Shown here in pieces: positions 27,438-36,750 of a stretch of 64,000 nt of DNA. Positions within the stretch are counted from its first letter, which is position 1, and the number at the start of each line of letters is the position of its first letter. This DNA is from Candidatus Brevefilum sp. (GTDB lineage: Bacteria > Chloroflexota > Anaerolineae > Anaerolineales > Anaerolineaceae), in assembly GCA_029210815.1 (NCBI GenBank), contig JARGGB010000001.1, forward strand, positions 162,530 through 226,529, written 5' to 3'. The notes under the pieces are model-generated. The model saw only the letters and a program-made list of their open reading frames with translations. It searched no databases and was not told the DNA's origin. The position numbers were made by a program, and so were the translations under genes.

Positions 27438-29141
27438 AACATCATCAACCGTACTGCCAAAAAAGACTTCAAGCAGCGGTGGAAAACCATAGCCGCCAAT
27501 TAACAGCATATCTGCGCCTTTTTCTTTCGCTGCTTCTAGGATGGTCTGGCTTACCCCATTTTTCGCCTTTCGCATGATTGAACTGACACAAATTTTTCCC
27601 AGGTATGCCTTAGCCTTTTCCAGAAGTTCATCCCCCTGATCTTCTTTTTCACAGACAACAAGCAAACTGATGTGCTTATGATATTTTTGACCGAGATATT
27701 TGCCAATATACAAGGCTTCTTCACCCTTTGGACTGCCGTCATAAGCCAGCAAAAGATGATTCATGGTGCTAACCTGGTCTCTTACTATCAGTATCGGACG
27801 GGTGCTTTGACGGATAATCGTCCGCATCCCGGATTTTAGCCTGGAGATAAATTCAGGTCTTGGTGGATGTGATAACTTTAAAACAATAAGGTCATTAACC
27901 TGAGCGCGGTCAAGGATTGTGTCAGCAATTTTCCCATGTTCAAAAACCAGGTTGCCATTAATACCTGATTGACCCAACCGTTCACTAAATGCTCTTTCTA
28001 AATCTCCATGATTCAGATATCCAATTTCTGCCTTGCCTTCCACAATCAAGCCTTTAATTTCAGATCCTTCAAGCTCAGCAACAACAATAGCTTGTTCTAG
28101 AGCGATCCATCCTTCTGCACGACCATTCGTGGCTAACAATATGTCCTCAAAAAGGTTTTGGCTCTCGAGCTGTTTTTGCGCATGCCATTCGCCTGGTTTC
28201 GAAAAATCCTCCAGTTGTTTGGGCAAAAGTAATCGCAAAAAGTCTTCAAATTTGCGTTGTAATAACCGTATGAATCTTCGCCCCCTGACCGCAACCAGGT
28301 CTGCAGCGGCTTTCTCAGGGCGAATAGACCATCCCAATTCTTCCTGCATATAAGTCTGATGATCAAGAACCCAAATGTAGAGGTCTGTTTCAGTTTTGTC
28401 CGGAAATTCTTTCAAAATATTTTGCTTTTGAATGATAGCCACAATCGGTTGATACACATTTTCAAACCAATGCCGTACTGCTTCTTCCCATGGAATTTCC
28501 CGTTCCTGCTCCAAACCCATATAATGACGATGGACACGAATATGCTCTTCCAAAGTGTTGTATTGACCTGGAAAAGTAAGTCTCAAGGGCACTCCCGGGA
28601 CAATTTCATCAAATCGGGTTGCCTGTAAAAAGTCAGTATATTCAGCTTTTAAAATAATATCTTCCGGCGAATCGTCAGGTGATAACGGCACTTTTGTTTT
28701 TATTTCAACCACATGCGCTTCTAATTTTTCGATGCCCATTTGTTTGGCTATCGAAACCCTGTGGTTGCCATCCAGCACAAAATATGCTTCGCCAATTTGG
28801 TAAACCCTGATCGGTGGTAAGCCTGGACTGCCAGGGGAAGTCATCATAGCTTTAACCCGTGCCCAACGCTCAACATCCTCATTTCGTAATGGTAAGAAAT
28901 CTTTGTCAAAATCCTGATAACGATTTACGCTTCCAACAATAGCATCCAATGGAATTTCTTTGATCCCCTTTGAAGAAAGGCCTTCAATGTGCATCTTTCG
29001 CGTAATATCATCATACTGCAGAAGTTCATCTGATTTGCCTGTTATCGATGCCCAAAGATGCTGAAGCCGCGCTTTCGCCCTGGCACTGTGGAAGTCTTCT
29101 ATTGCTCTCGAATATTCAACGGCACTTTTGTTGTCTGACAT
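27399..29141 (-). CDS. ParB/DUF4032-like domain fused to two universal stress protein domains
   Basis: A 580-residue protein in three parts. Residues about 55-150 resemble a ParB/Srx-type nuclease-like fold (YFVLDGNHRVSIAKQMG). Residues 155-310 are helical and charged, as in DUF4032-like proteins. Residues 315-445 and 450-580 are two UspA units. The second has an intact ATP motif G-2x-G-9x-GS (GGYG...FFGST); the first lacks it. Function unknown; a stress or metabolic sensor is a guess. It converges on, and overlaps by 39 bases, the PP2C phosphatase gene. Confidence 0.7.
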   Translation of the reverse strand: MSDNKSAVEYSRAIEDFHSARAKARLQHLWASITGKSDELLQYDDITRKMHIEGLSSKGIKEIPLDAIVGSVNRYQDFDKDFLPLRNEDVERWARVKAMMTSPGSPGLPPIRVYQIGEAYFVLDGNHRVSIAKQMGIEKLEAHVVEIKTKVPLSPDDSPEDIILKAEYTDFLQATRFDEIVPGVPLRLTFPGQYNTLEEHIRVHRHYMGLEQEREIPWEEAVRHWFENVYQPIVAIIQKQNILKEFPDKTETDLYIWVLDHQTYMQEELGWSIRPEKAAADLVAVRGRRFIRLLQRKFEDFLRLLLPKQLEDFSKPGEWHAQKQLESQNLFEDILLATNGRAEGWIALEQAIVVAELEGSEIKGLIVEGKAEIGYLNHGDLERAFSERLGQSGINGNLVFEHGKIADTILDRAQVNDLIVLKLSHPPRPEFISRLKSGMRTIIRQSTRPILIVRDQVSTMNHLLLAYDGSPKGEEALYIGKYLGQKYHKHISLLVVCEKEDQGDELLEKAKAYLGKICVSSIMRKAKNGVSQTILEAAKEKGADMLLIGGYGFPPLLEVFFGSTVDDVLRGTQIPVLICQ

Positions 29142-29291
29142 GACATACTCCCGTCATGAATTAATTAAAGTTTATTTTTTAGATTATCTCAGAATTCAAA
29201 TTAATTAACTATAGTACAAAATTTGATAATGAAAAGTATTAATTTCACAAAACAAGAAAAGAATAAGAAAATAACGCCTGCTGACCATTCA

Positions 29292-29300
29292 TGCTATAAT
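29292..29300 (+). promoter_or_regulatory. Extended -10 promoter upstream of PfkB-family kinase
   Basis: TGCTATAAT, a perfect TG-N-TATAAT element, 79 bases before the ATG at 29380. No clear -35. Confidence 0.5.
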
Positions 29301-29334
29301 TTCAAAGAGTAATTTTTAGCTAATTACTTGAAGA

Positions 29335-29363
29335 TTGACATTTTACTTATATTTACGATTAAT
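29335..29363 (+). promoter_or_regulatory. Second possible promoter for the PfkB-par cluster
   Basis: A perfect TTGACA (29335-29340), 17 bases, then ATTAAT (29358-29363; 4 of 6 to consensus). A start near 29370 would leave about ten bases of leader before the ATG at 29380. The same TTG could be read as a start codon, but that would add 15 residues unlike the family. Confidence 0.45.
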
Positions 29364-29379
29364 ATTTCAACCTAATCAT

Positions 29380-30252
29380 ATGAAAACTAAAAACCAAAAC
29401 AAATCAATCTTAACACAAAAGTCGCTTGACTATCTAGTTATTGGTCACCTCACTGCAGATCTGACCGAGGATGGAACGGAGCTCGGTGGAACCGTTGCTT
29501 TTTCAGGGCTAACTGGGCAGGCTCTGGGATTAGAAACCGGGATCATCACATCTTGTGCAGATGATTTAGACACAGAAGGGCTGGACAATCTTCAATTATT
29601 TAAAATCACATCAAACCAAACGACAACATTTAAAAATATTTCCGATGGTGTCCATAGAGATCAATACCTCTACCACATTGCTGACCCAATTACAAAAGAT
29701 ATGCTGCCAGCCTTTCTTCATCCACCAGCGATCATTCACCTGGGACCTGTTGCCAACGAAGTCGACCCTGCAATTCTTGACGCCTTTCCTGACAGTCTTA
29801 AATGCCTCACCCCTCAAGGATGGTTTCGGCGAAGAAATCAAGACAATAAGGTTGAACTTCACCCATGGCAAAATTGGGAAAAAATTATTTCAAAGGCTGA
29901 GGCTGTTGTGATCAGTATTGACGATGTCCAAAAAGATGAAGAAATTATCTCCAAAATGGCAGCCGCAACCCCGGTTTTTGTCGTAACAGAAAATTATCTG
30001 GGCGCACGAGTGTACTGGAATAATGATGCAAGGTTTATCAACGCGCCTGAGGTAAAATATCTGGATGATACGGGTTCAGGTGATATTTTTGCTGCTGCAT
30101 TCTTTTACAGGTACTACATGACAAGAGATCCCTGGGAAGCTGGTCGTTTTGCAGTTTTACTGGCGTCCTGGTCAGTAACCAGTAAACGTCTTGAGAGCAT
30201 TCCAAACTCAGATGAAATCAAAAAAGCAAAACAGGAATTGATGGCACATTAA
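29380..30252 (+). CDS. PfkB/ribokinase-family carbohydrate kinase
   Basis: A 290-residue protein from the ATG at 29380. The N-terminal YLVIGHLTADL and the C-terminal active-site motif LDDTGSGDIFAAAFFY (with the catalytic Asp of the DTxGxGD box) define the PfkB family. Substrate cannot be assigned. It ends 10 bases before parA and may be co-transcribed with it, an uncommon neighbour for parAB. No Shine-Dalgarno is visible. Confidence 0.8.
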   Translation: MKTKNQNKSILTQKSLDYLVIGHLTADLTEDGTELGGTVAFSGLTGQALGLETGIITSCADDLDTEGLDNLQLFKITSNQTTTFKNISDGVHRDQYLYHIADPITKDMLPAFLHPPAIIHLGPVANEVDPAILDAFPDSLKCLTPQGWFRRRNQDNKVELHPWQNWEKIISKAEAVVISIDDVQKDEEIISKMAAATPVFVVTENYLGARVYWNNDARFINAPEVKYLDDTGSGDIFAAAFFYRYYMTRDPWEAGRFAVLLASWSVTSKRLESIPNSDEIKKAKQELMAH

Positions 30253-30262
30253 GGGCATAAGC

Positions 30263-31066
30263 ATGGGACTCGGAAAAATTTATACAATCGTAAACCAAAA
30301 AGGCGGGGTCGGAAAAACAACGACGGCGATCAATCTTGGATCATATCTTGGTTTCTACGGTCAGCGGGTTCTAATTGTCGATATAGACCCTCAAGCGAAC
30401 GCCACCTCCTGCCTTGGCATTGATAAAAATACGATCCAGGGTGGTACTTATGATGTGCTGATTGGCGCTCAACCCATCCTGACTCAAATCCTCCACAATC
30501 CACGGTTTAAACTTTCCTTACTCCCTGCATCCCCGGCATTAGCAGGTGCAGAAATTGAATTAATCGAAATGGAGAAGCGCGGCAATCGTCTGCAACAGGT
30601 TCTAAACCCAATTAGAAATCGTTACGATTACATCCTCGTTGACTGTCCGCCCTCTCTGGGGCTCTTAACATTGAATGGGTTGGTCGCAGCACAGGATGGA
30701 CTGCTTATTCCCGTACAATGCGAATACTTGGCTCTGGAAGGTCTCGGGCAGCTGACCCAGACCATAAATCGTGTCAAAAGTTCATTATTTCCAAATTTAT
30801 CTATACGCGGCGTGATTCTGACGATGTACGACAGTCGGACCAACCTCGCCGCAGATGTCGCTTCAGAGGTCAGAGGTGCATTTGACTCCCTGGTCTTCGA
30901 CACAATGATCCCGAGGTCAATCAGGTTAGCAGAAGCACCATCTTACGGCATGCCGATCTCTGTTTTTGAGCCAGGGTCAAGCGGTGCGCGAGCCTATCGA
31001 GCACTTGCCAAAGAATTAATGAATAAAGATAATGTTCAGGTACCAATCATCCAGGAGGCTATGTAA
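30263..31066 (+). CDS. parA: Chromosome partitioning ATPase ParA/Soj
   Basis: A 267-residue protein with the deviant Walker A KGGVGKTTTAINLG, the A' box LIVDIDPQANATSC, and Walker B LVDCPPSLGLLT. Its length fits the small chromosomal Soj type without an N-terminal HTH. It drives origin segregation together with ParB, whose start codon overlaps its stop. It is not beside rsmG/mnmG, unlike in many bacteria. Confidence 0.95.
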   Translation: MGLGKIYTIVNQKGGVGKTTTAINLGSYLGFYGQRVLIVDIDPQANATSCLGIDKNTIQGGTYDVLIGAQPILTQILHNPRFKLSLLPASPALAGAEIELIEMEKRGNRLQQVLNPIRNRYDYILVDCPPSLGLLTLNGLVAAQDGLLIPVQCEYLALEGLGQLTQTINRVKSSLFPNLSIRGVILTMYDSRTNLAADVASEVRGAFDSLVFDTMIPRSIRLAEAPSYGMPISVFEPGSSGARAYRALAKELMNKDNVQVPIIQEAM

Positions 31067-31935
31067 TGGCACGTCGACCCGGTTTAGGAAAAGGTTTAAA
31101 TGCATTAATCCCGGAAAGCGAAGAAACGAAAAAAGATTCTAACCTCACTTCCGATCAGGGAATTATCCAAATACCCATTACGCAAATTCAACCCAACCCG
31201 CAGCAGCCCCGGTCTAAGATCGACGAAGAAGCATTGGGCGAATTATCGGCATCCATCCGTGAGCATGGCATTATCCAGCCTTTAATTGTCAGCAAAGATG
31301 AGGATGGGGCATACACCCTGATCGCCGGTGAAAGACGCTGGCGAGCGGCACAAAAAGCGGGATTAACAATGGTGCCGGTGATTGAGCGCAGTGTGTCAGA
31401 GCAAGAGCAGCTTGAATTAGCATTGATTGAAAACCTGCAGCGGGCAGACCTCGCACCCTTAGAAATGGCAGAAGCTTATCACACCTTATCAGAAAATTTT
31501 TCACTCACCCATGAGCAAATTGCGGAACGGGTCGGTAAAAGCAGAACGAGTGTTACCAACACGCTTCGCCTCCTGAACTTACCTGACCAGGTTAAAAATG
31601 CCCTTGCTGAAGATTTAATTAGTGAGGGACATGCGAGGGCGCTTCTGAGCCTGACTACACCCAATGCCCAAAGAGCAGCATTAAGCACCATCCTGAACCT
31701 CGGGCTGAATGTGAGGCAAACCGAAGCCCTCGTTAAGAAACTGAGCGGCGAAAAACCCCCATCAAAACCCAAACCAGCCCCTTCGCCAGAAGCACAAGCA
31801 CTTGAGAGTCGTTTAAGAAATTTTTTCGGAACAAAAGTTAACCTGAATCAATCAAAAAATGGCGGCAGCCTGGTGATTTATTATTATTCCGATGAAGAAT
31901 TGAACGATATCCTGGATAAAATTCTGCCAGAATAA
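31066..31935 (+). CDS. parB: Chromosome partitioning protein ParB/Spo0J
   Basis: A 289-residue protein. It starts MARRPGLGKGLNALIP, the common ParB N-terminus, then the CTP-binding ParB domain (QPNPQQPRSKID, AGERRWRAAQ, ENLQRADLAPLE) and an HTH (THEQIAERVGKSRTSVTNTLR). A C-terminal dimerisation segment follows a proline-rich linker. It binds parS sites; I did not find a convincing parS in the window. Overlaps parA by one base. Confidence 0.95.
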   Translation: MARRPGLGKGLNALIPESEETKKDSNLTSDQGIIQIPITQIQPNPQQPRSKIDEEALGELSASIREHGIIQPLIVSKDEDGAYTLIAGERRWRAAQKAGLTMVPVIERSVSEQEQLELALIENLQRADLAPLEMAEAYHTLSENFSLTHEQIAERVGKSRTSVTNTLRLLNLPDQVKNALAEDLISEGHARALLSLTTPNAQRAALSTILNLGLNVRQTEALVKKLSGEKPPSKPKPAPSPEAQALESRLRNFFGTKVNLNQSKNGGSLVIYYYSDEELNDILDKILPE

Positions 31936-31939
31936 ACCA

Positions 31940-33538
31940 ATGAAAATTTACTACAACGCAAATATTTACCCACCCGGACAGCCGCAAAAAACAGCCTTTG
32001 TCGTTGACCATGGCACCTTCATTGCACTTGGATCAGATCAAGAAATATTAGATTCCTTTTCGCAAGTTAAATGTTCAGTAAACCTTCAAAACAAGACAAT
32101 TTGGCCTGGCTTAACGGACAGCCACGTCCACCTCCAAACACTGGCAGACAGCATGGCAATTGTGGATTGTGAAACCCCCACAATAGAAGCTTGCCTTGAA
32201 CGCGTAAAAGAAGCAGCAGAAAAATTACCAGCTGGTGCATGGGTTCGAGGACATGGATGGAATCATAACCGATGGAAAAATGGTTTCGGTTCGGCGAAAT
32301 TACTGGATTCTTTTACAGGAGATCATCCCGCTTACCTGACAGCAAAATCTCTGCATGCAGCATGGGCAAATTCAAAAGCTTTGGCACTTGCAGGGATAGG
32401 AAGCCAAACACCTGATCCACCCTCAGGCATCATTCAAAGGGACAATAAAGGAAATCCTTCCGGCATTTTATTTGAGTCGGGTGCGATGTCGATGCTCGAA
32501 TCTGCTATCCCTAAACCAGGCCAAAAGGAAATCATTTCAAACATTAGAAATTTGATACCCAAACTATGGCAAATGGGTTTGATTGGCTTACATGATTTTG
32601 ATGGATTAGACTGCTGGCAAGCCTTGCAAACACTTTATCAAAACCAGGAACGATCTATCAGAGTCAGGAAAAGTGTACCCTTCAAGGATCTTGATACCTT
32701 CATCAATGCCGGCTTACGAACTGATTTTGGGGATGATTGGCTGCAAGTTGGTAGTGTGAAGCTTTTTGCTGACGGTGCCCTCGGACCTCAAACGGCAGCG
32801 ATGAAAAAGCCTTATCTCAACAGCGAAAACACCGGCACGCTGCTGTTATCAGAAGACGAGATTTTTGATATTGGGAAGTATGCGGTCGCGCATGGACTTG
32901 CTTTAGCCATCCATGCCATTGGTGACCGGGCAAACGAAGTCGTCCTGAACGCTTTTTCAAAACTTCGAGCCTATGAAGCTGAAAATAAGCTCCCCCATTT
33001 TAAGCACCGGATTGAACACGTCCAGATCATTGACGACAAGGATTTGCAGTGCATGAAAGATCTGGACATCACGGCATCAATACAAGCCATCCACGCGCCT
33101 TCAGATATGGCTATGGCAGACCGCTATCTGGGGGAAAGAACAAAAAACGCTTATGCCTACCGCTCGATGATAAATCACGGCATAACAATTCTTTGCGGCT
33201 CTGATGCACCTGTGGAACCCATCAATCCATTTTACGGGCTTCACGCAGCAGTCACTCGCAGAAACTTGAACGGGTTACCCGACGTAAATGGCTGGCATCC
33301 TGAACAAAGGTTAACAATAGAGCAGACTTTAAAAGGTTTCACGTATAATCCTGCTGTGAGTGCATCGCGCGGTGGGCATCTTGGCAAAATCCAATCGGGT
33401 TACAAAGCAGATTTTCTGGTTCTTAATAAAGATCCACTGAAAATTGATCCAGAATTATTAGCAAACATCAAACCGCTTGCCACCTTCATCGAAGGCAATT
33501 GTGTGTTCAAAGATGATGTCTTGGATATGGATTTTTAA
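31940..33538 (+). CDS. YtcJ-like metal-dependent amidohydrolase
   Basis: A 532-residue protein of the amidohydrolase family 3 type. The metal motif DSHVHLQ appears early, AIHAIGDRANE and HRIEHVQ in the middle, and GSDAPVEPINPF near the end. Bacterial relatives hydrolyse C-N bonds of uncertain substrates. It lies 4 bases after parB, so it probably shares the transcript without sharing the role. Confidence 0.82.
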   Translation: MKIYYNANIYPPGQPQKTAFVVDHGTFIALGSDQEILDSFSQVKCSVNLQNKTIWPGLTDSHVHLQTLADSMAIVDCETPTIEACLERVKEAAEKLPAGAWVRGHGWNHNRWKNGFGSAKLLDSFTGDHPAYLTAKSLHAAWANSKALALAGIGSQTPDPPSGIIQRDNKGNPSGILFESGAMSMLESAIPKPGQKEIISNIRNLIPKLWQMGLIGLHDFDGLDCWQALQTLYQNQERSIRVRKSVPFKDLDTFINAGLRTDFGDDWLQVGSVKLFADGALGPQTAAMKKPYLNSENTGTLLLSEDEIFDIGKYAVAHGLALAIHAIGDRANEVVLNAFSKLRAYEAENKLPHFKHRIEHVQIIDDKDLQCMKDLDITASIQAIHAPSDMAMADRYLGERTKNAYAYRSMINHGITILCGSDAPVEPINPFYGLHAAVTRRNLNGLPDVNGWHPEQRLTIEQTLKGFTYNPAVSASRGGHLGKIQSGYKADFLVLNKDPLKIDPELLANIKPLATFIEGNCVFKDDVLDMDF

Positions 33539-33612
33539 TATAATCCGAAAAACAAAAATTTCACCCCAAAATTTAGGTCGATAAGCTATAATCATCTTAA
33601 CAATATTTGATC

Positions 33613-33621
33613 TGCTACAAT
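33613..33621 (+). promoter_or_regulatory. Possible extended -10 upstream of the two-HTH gene
   Basis: TGCTACAAT (TG-N-TACAAT, 5 of 6) lies 20 bases before the ATG at 33642. A second TATAAT is at 33587-33592. Confidence 0.4.
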
Positions 33622-33641
33622 ATGAATTCATTGGAAAAAAC

Positions 33642-34301
33642 ATGGAAAAAATTGTTGAACGCATTAAGAAAATTCGAAAATTAAAATATCGCAGTGTACA
33701 TGATTGCGCAAAGGTTCTCAACATACCCAAAGAACGCTATCATCATTTTGAGGAAGGCAATGGTGTTCTCAGCTTACCCGAACTCGAATTATTAGCGATT
33801 TTTCTTGAAGTCCCACTGCAATCATTTTTTCAAGACTCAGACCTGGAATTGGATAAGGCTGCGCTGCTAAGCGAAGAAAAAATGCCCATTTACAAAAATT
33901 TGAGAGATAAAATAATCCGAACGAAACTCAATCTTGAAATAGAAAACAATGGAATATCAGTAGAAAATTTGAGTGATAATACAGGCATCTCACTGCAAAC
34001 CTTAAAGTCCTATCAAGAAAATGGCGAGTCGATTCCGTTTGATCATTTAACCCGAATAACTGAACTCCTTGGTATTCCAATTAATTCGCTTCTTCAAGAC
34101 ACAATAGAATCAGATGAAGAATTTGTTGTAGAAAAAGATCAAGAACAAACCCAATGGCAGCCCGAATACCAGGATGGTAGAGAAATACCAGTTGAAGAAG
34201 AAACCCCACAAACGGTGTTGCTCGAGGCAGTCAAAAGCTTGTCAATGACAGGGCAAGCAGAAATCGCAAAGCTGCTGCTGGAGAAATTAAAAGCCGCCTG
34301 A
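33642..34301 (+). CDS. Protein with two degenerate Cro/CI-type HTH domains
   Basis: A 219-residue protein. Residues 1-65 (RSVHDCAKVLNIPKERYHHF, then a FLEVPLQSFF helix) and 85-155 (ISVENLSDNTGISLQTLKSY, then LLGIPINSLL) each look like an HTH_3 unit of the lambda-repressor type. An acidic, Glu-rich stretch and a helical C-terminus follow. No membrane segment, so it is not a RodZ. Possibly a transcription regulator; target unknown. Confidence 0.6.
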   Translation: MEKIVERIKKIRKLKYRSVHDCAKVLNIPKERYHHFEEGNGVLSLPELELLAIFLEVPLQSFFQDSDLELDKAALLSEEKMPIYKNLRDKIIRTKLNLEIENNGISVENLSDNTGISLQTLKSYQENGESIPFDHLTRITELLGIPINSLLQDTIESDEEFVVEKDQEQTQWQPEYQDGREIPVEEETPQTVLLEAVKSLSMTGQAEIAKLLLEKLKAA

Positions 34302-34358
34302 TCACCTGTTAATAAAACAATTCCAATATGGATTGACAAATAGCTGTAAAGGTTTCTA

Positions 34359-35228
34359 ATGCTTAATGATAAAGCAAGTCCGAAAAAACCTATGATTATC
34401 ACCGAAGCAAAACCTGAACATTACGATCAAATTGCCAGTTTCCTTAACGAAAACAACCAAATTCATCGACACCTGGACTGGTTTGGCACCCTGGATTGGC
34501 TTGGGTACCAACCTTATTTATTGTTGATAAAAGATAAGAAAATTAATGCCGTTTTATGTGCGACACCTGAAAATGACAAATCAGCCTGGGTTCGAACCTT
34601 TGTGGCAAAAATAAATCTGCCGCTCGAAGAAACGTGGCAGGGACTTCTTGATAAAGCGATCAATAAACTCAAAGAGAGTGGAATAAATCAATTGGCTGCA
34701 CTGGCACTGCACAGCTGGTTTGAAGGGCTGCTGTCCATTTCTGGATTTACACATCAACAAAATATCGTCGTGCTCGAATGGGGAGGAAAGCTGCCTTCAG
34801 AGGTGCCGATAAAACCAGAAATAGAAATTCGCCCAATGAACTTAACAGATCTCCCTGAAGTCCACAATCTGGATAAAATCGCTTTTCAACCATTATGGCA
34901 AAATTCTCTTGCTGGGTTGACGAAAGCATATGAACAACCAGGGATCAGCACCGTCGCAGTTTGCCAGGGAAAAATTATCGGCTATCAAATCAGCACTTCC
35001 ATGACCATTTACGGTCACCTTGCACGACTTGCAGTCAACCCTGAATACCAGCGAAGGGGAATTGCATCGGCCCTGGTCTATGATTTGCTGCGTCAATTCG
35101 ATCAACAAGGGTTTTGGCGGGTAACAGTAAACACACAATCTGATAATTCCCCCTCACTCAAACTCTATAATACATTCGGGTTTGAACGAACCGGGGAAGA
35201 AATCCCGGTCTATAAATTGAATTTATGA
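34359..35228 (+). CDS. GNAT-family N-acetyltransferase
   Basis: A 289-residue protein. The C-terminal half is a clear GNAT fold with the acetyl-CoA loop VNPEYQRRGIASALV and a final NPSLKLYNTFGF-like helix (SPSLKLYNTFGFERTGEE). The N-terminal half may be a second, degenerate GNAT domain. AAAGG precedes the ATG at 34359. Substrate unknown. Confidence 0.78.
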   Translation: MLNDKASPKKPMIITEAKPEHYDQIASFLNENNQIHRHLDWFGTLDWLGYQPYLLLIKDKKINAVLCATPENDKSAWVRTFVAKINLPLEETWQGLLDKAINKLKESGINQLAALALHSWFEGLLSISGFTHQQNIVVLEWGGKLPSEVPIKPEIEIRPMNLTDLPEVHNLDKIAFQPLWQNSLAGLTKAYEQPGISTVAVCQGKIIGYQISTSMTIYGHLARLAVNPEYQRRGIASALVYDLLRQFDQQGFWRVTVNTQSDNSPSLKLYNTFGFERTGEEIPVYKLNL

Positions 35229-35318
35229 CCAAAATTATTTTCCCTGATTTTTAAGAAACGATTTACAATTAGACTTCAATAAAAATCCAGAATAATTTTC
35301 ACACCAAAATTACTGAGA

Positions 35319-35990
35319 GTGACGATGACAAGCAACCAAAACAAACGCGAATTACTACGCCAAAAAAGAAAAGAACAAAAGCGTCGGAAAATTTATACGA
35401 CGGCAATTATCACAGTAGCTGTGCTGGCAGTTATTGGCTTATTAGCTTTCTTGCCAAAATTGCTTTCTAAACCCGCCGATTACGATTCCAGCCAGGGTTT
35501 TTCCCTCGGAGACCCAAATGCGCCTGTAAAGGTCGTTGCGTTCTCAAGCTATACTTGCGGATACTGCAAAATATTTTCTGAAAGCCTTGAAAAGGATTTT
35601 ATTGAGGATTATGTAGATACTGGAAAAGTTTTTTATCGTTACGTGAATATGGCTAACGCCAGTGAAGAGTCAATGAACGCTGCAGAAGCATCCCATTGTG
35701 CCGCAGATCAAAACAAATTCTTTGAATATAAAGGGTTTCTTTATACCTATGCAAGTGCCGCAGAGGGATTTTCTTTAGAAAATCTTATCCGGTACGCAAA
35801 ATCAGCCGGGCTTGATGCTGAAGCATTCGAAGCTTGCATGCTCAGCGACCAATATTCAAAAGCCTATCTCGATGATCGAAGATTTGCCCAATCCAATGGC
35901 GTGACGGCAACACCAACTTTTCTTGTCAATGACCAGCTGGTTTACAGCAATGAATTAATCAATACTGTTGAAGATCTTTTATCAAATTAA
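35319..35990 (+). CDS. Membrane-anchored DsbA-like thiol oxidoreductase
   Basis: A 223-residue protein. A basic N-terminus (KRELLRQKRKEQKRRK) precedes one hydrophobic anchor (about 28-48), then a DsbA/thioredoxin_4 domain. The active site is SYTCGYCKIF (CxxC) and the cis-proline loop is TATPTF. It would catalyse disulfide formation or exchange outside the membrane. With CcdA/TlpA earlier in the window it is the second extracytoplasmic thiol enzyme. No VKOR- or DsbB-like partner is seen here. Confidence 0.85.
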   Translation: MTMTSNQNKRELLRQKRKEQKRRKIYTTAIITVAVLAVIGLLAFLPKLLSKPADYDSSQGFSLGDPNAPVKVVAFSSYTCGYCKIFSESLEKDFIEDYVDTGKVFYRYVNMANASEESMNAAEASHCAADQNKFFEYKGFLYTYASAAEGFSLENLIRYAKSAGLDAEAFEACMLSDQYSKAYLDDRRFAQSNGVTATPTFLVNDQLVYSNELINTVEDLLSN

Positions 35991-36030
35991 GAAAGATCAC
36001 ATCTCATTGGTCTGAGAACAAACAATAGAA

Positions 36031-36747
36031 TTACAAACCCCCAAAAAATCGTTCAATAATAAACACAATCAATGGTGTAACAAATAACGCTGGAAGGAAA
36101 CTGCCAGTTCTGATTTTCTTGATCGTTAAAAGGCTGCTTATGGCAATTGCCATCAAAATTAAGCCGCCGACTGCAGTCATCTCTGTCATCATTCCAGCCG
36201 AAAAATACTGACTGAAAAAACCCGATAACAAACTGATCAAACCCTGGTAAATAAGTATGGACAAGGCTGAAAAAGCGACGCCAATCCCAAGTGTAGAAGC
36301 AAAAGCAATCGAGGCAAAGCCATCCAATATTGCTTTAATGGTCAGCATTTCATAATTTCCGGTTAATCCATCTTGAATTGACCCAAGGATCGCAATTGGA
36401 CCAATCACGAAAACCAGAGAGGCAGTGACAAAGCCCTCCACAAAACGCCTTTGTGAAGCATTTTCCTGGTCATTTTTCATAACTGCATTTCTCAGGGTTA
36501 TCCCAATTCTTTCAAGCCCTTCCTCAATTTTCCACCATTCACCCAGCATAGCACCAATTAACAATCCACCCAGGGGCACAAGTGCATTTTGTGTGTCGAT
36601 AAAGGAGATTAAGCCATAACCCAGTGTAAATAAACCCAATCCGGCAACAATTGTTTCGCGCAGTCTTTGGGATAGTCGGCCGCCAATTAAAACGCCAATT
36701 AATGAACCAAGCAGAATAGTTCCTACATTGATAAAAGTGCCGATCAC
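36031..36747 (-). CDS. DUF554 membrane protein
   Basis: A 238-residue protein with about seven hydrophobic segments. The start MIGTFINVGTILLGSLIGVL and the inner GPIAILGSIQDGLTGN are hallmarks of DUF554 (YdfK-like). Its physiological role is not established. It follows the PduO-type gene by three bases on the same strand, suggesting co-expression. Confidence 0.82.
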   Translation of the reverse strand: MIGTFINVGTILLGSLIGVLIGGRLSQRLRETIVAGLGLFTLGYGLISFIDTQNALVPLGGLLIGAMLGEWWKIEEGLERIGITLRNAVMKNDQENASQRRFVEGFVTASLVFVIGPIAILGSIQDGLTGNYEMLTIKAILDGFASIAFASTLGIGVAFSALSILIYQGLISLLSGFFSQYFSAGMMTEMTAVGGLILMAIAISSLLTIKKIRTGSFLPALFVTPLIVFIIERFFGGL

Positions 36748-36750
36748 GCC

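Larger units (their letters stand above)
29142..29379. other. AT-rich divergent region upstream of the PfkB-par cluster
   Basis: About 240 bases between the Usp-fusion gene and the PfkB-family gene. It is strongly AT-rich and has no ORF I believe. It contains two promoter-like elements reading rightward, at 29292-29300 and 29335-29363, listed separately. Confidence 0.55.

Noticed and set aside
29335..29379. TTG at 29335 as the start of the PfkB-family gene
   Set aside because: It would add 15 residues unlike the family, and the same bases form a perfect TTGACA -35 hexamer.
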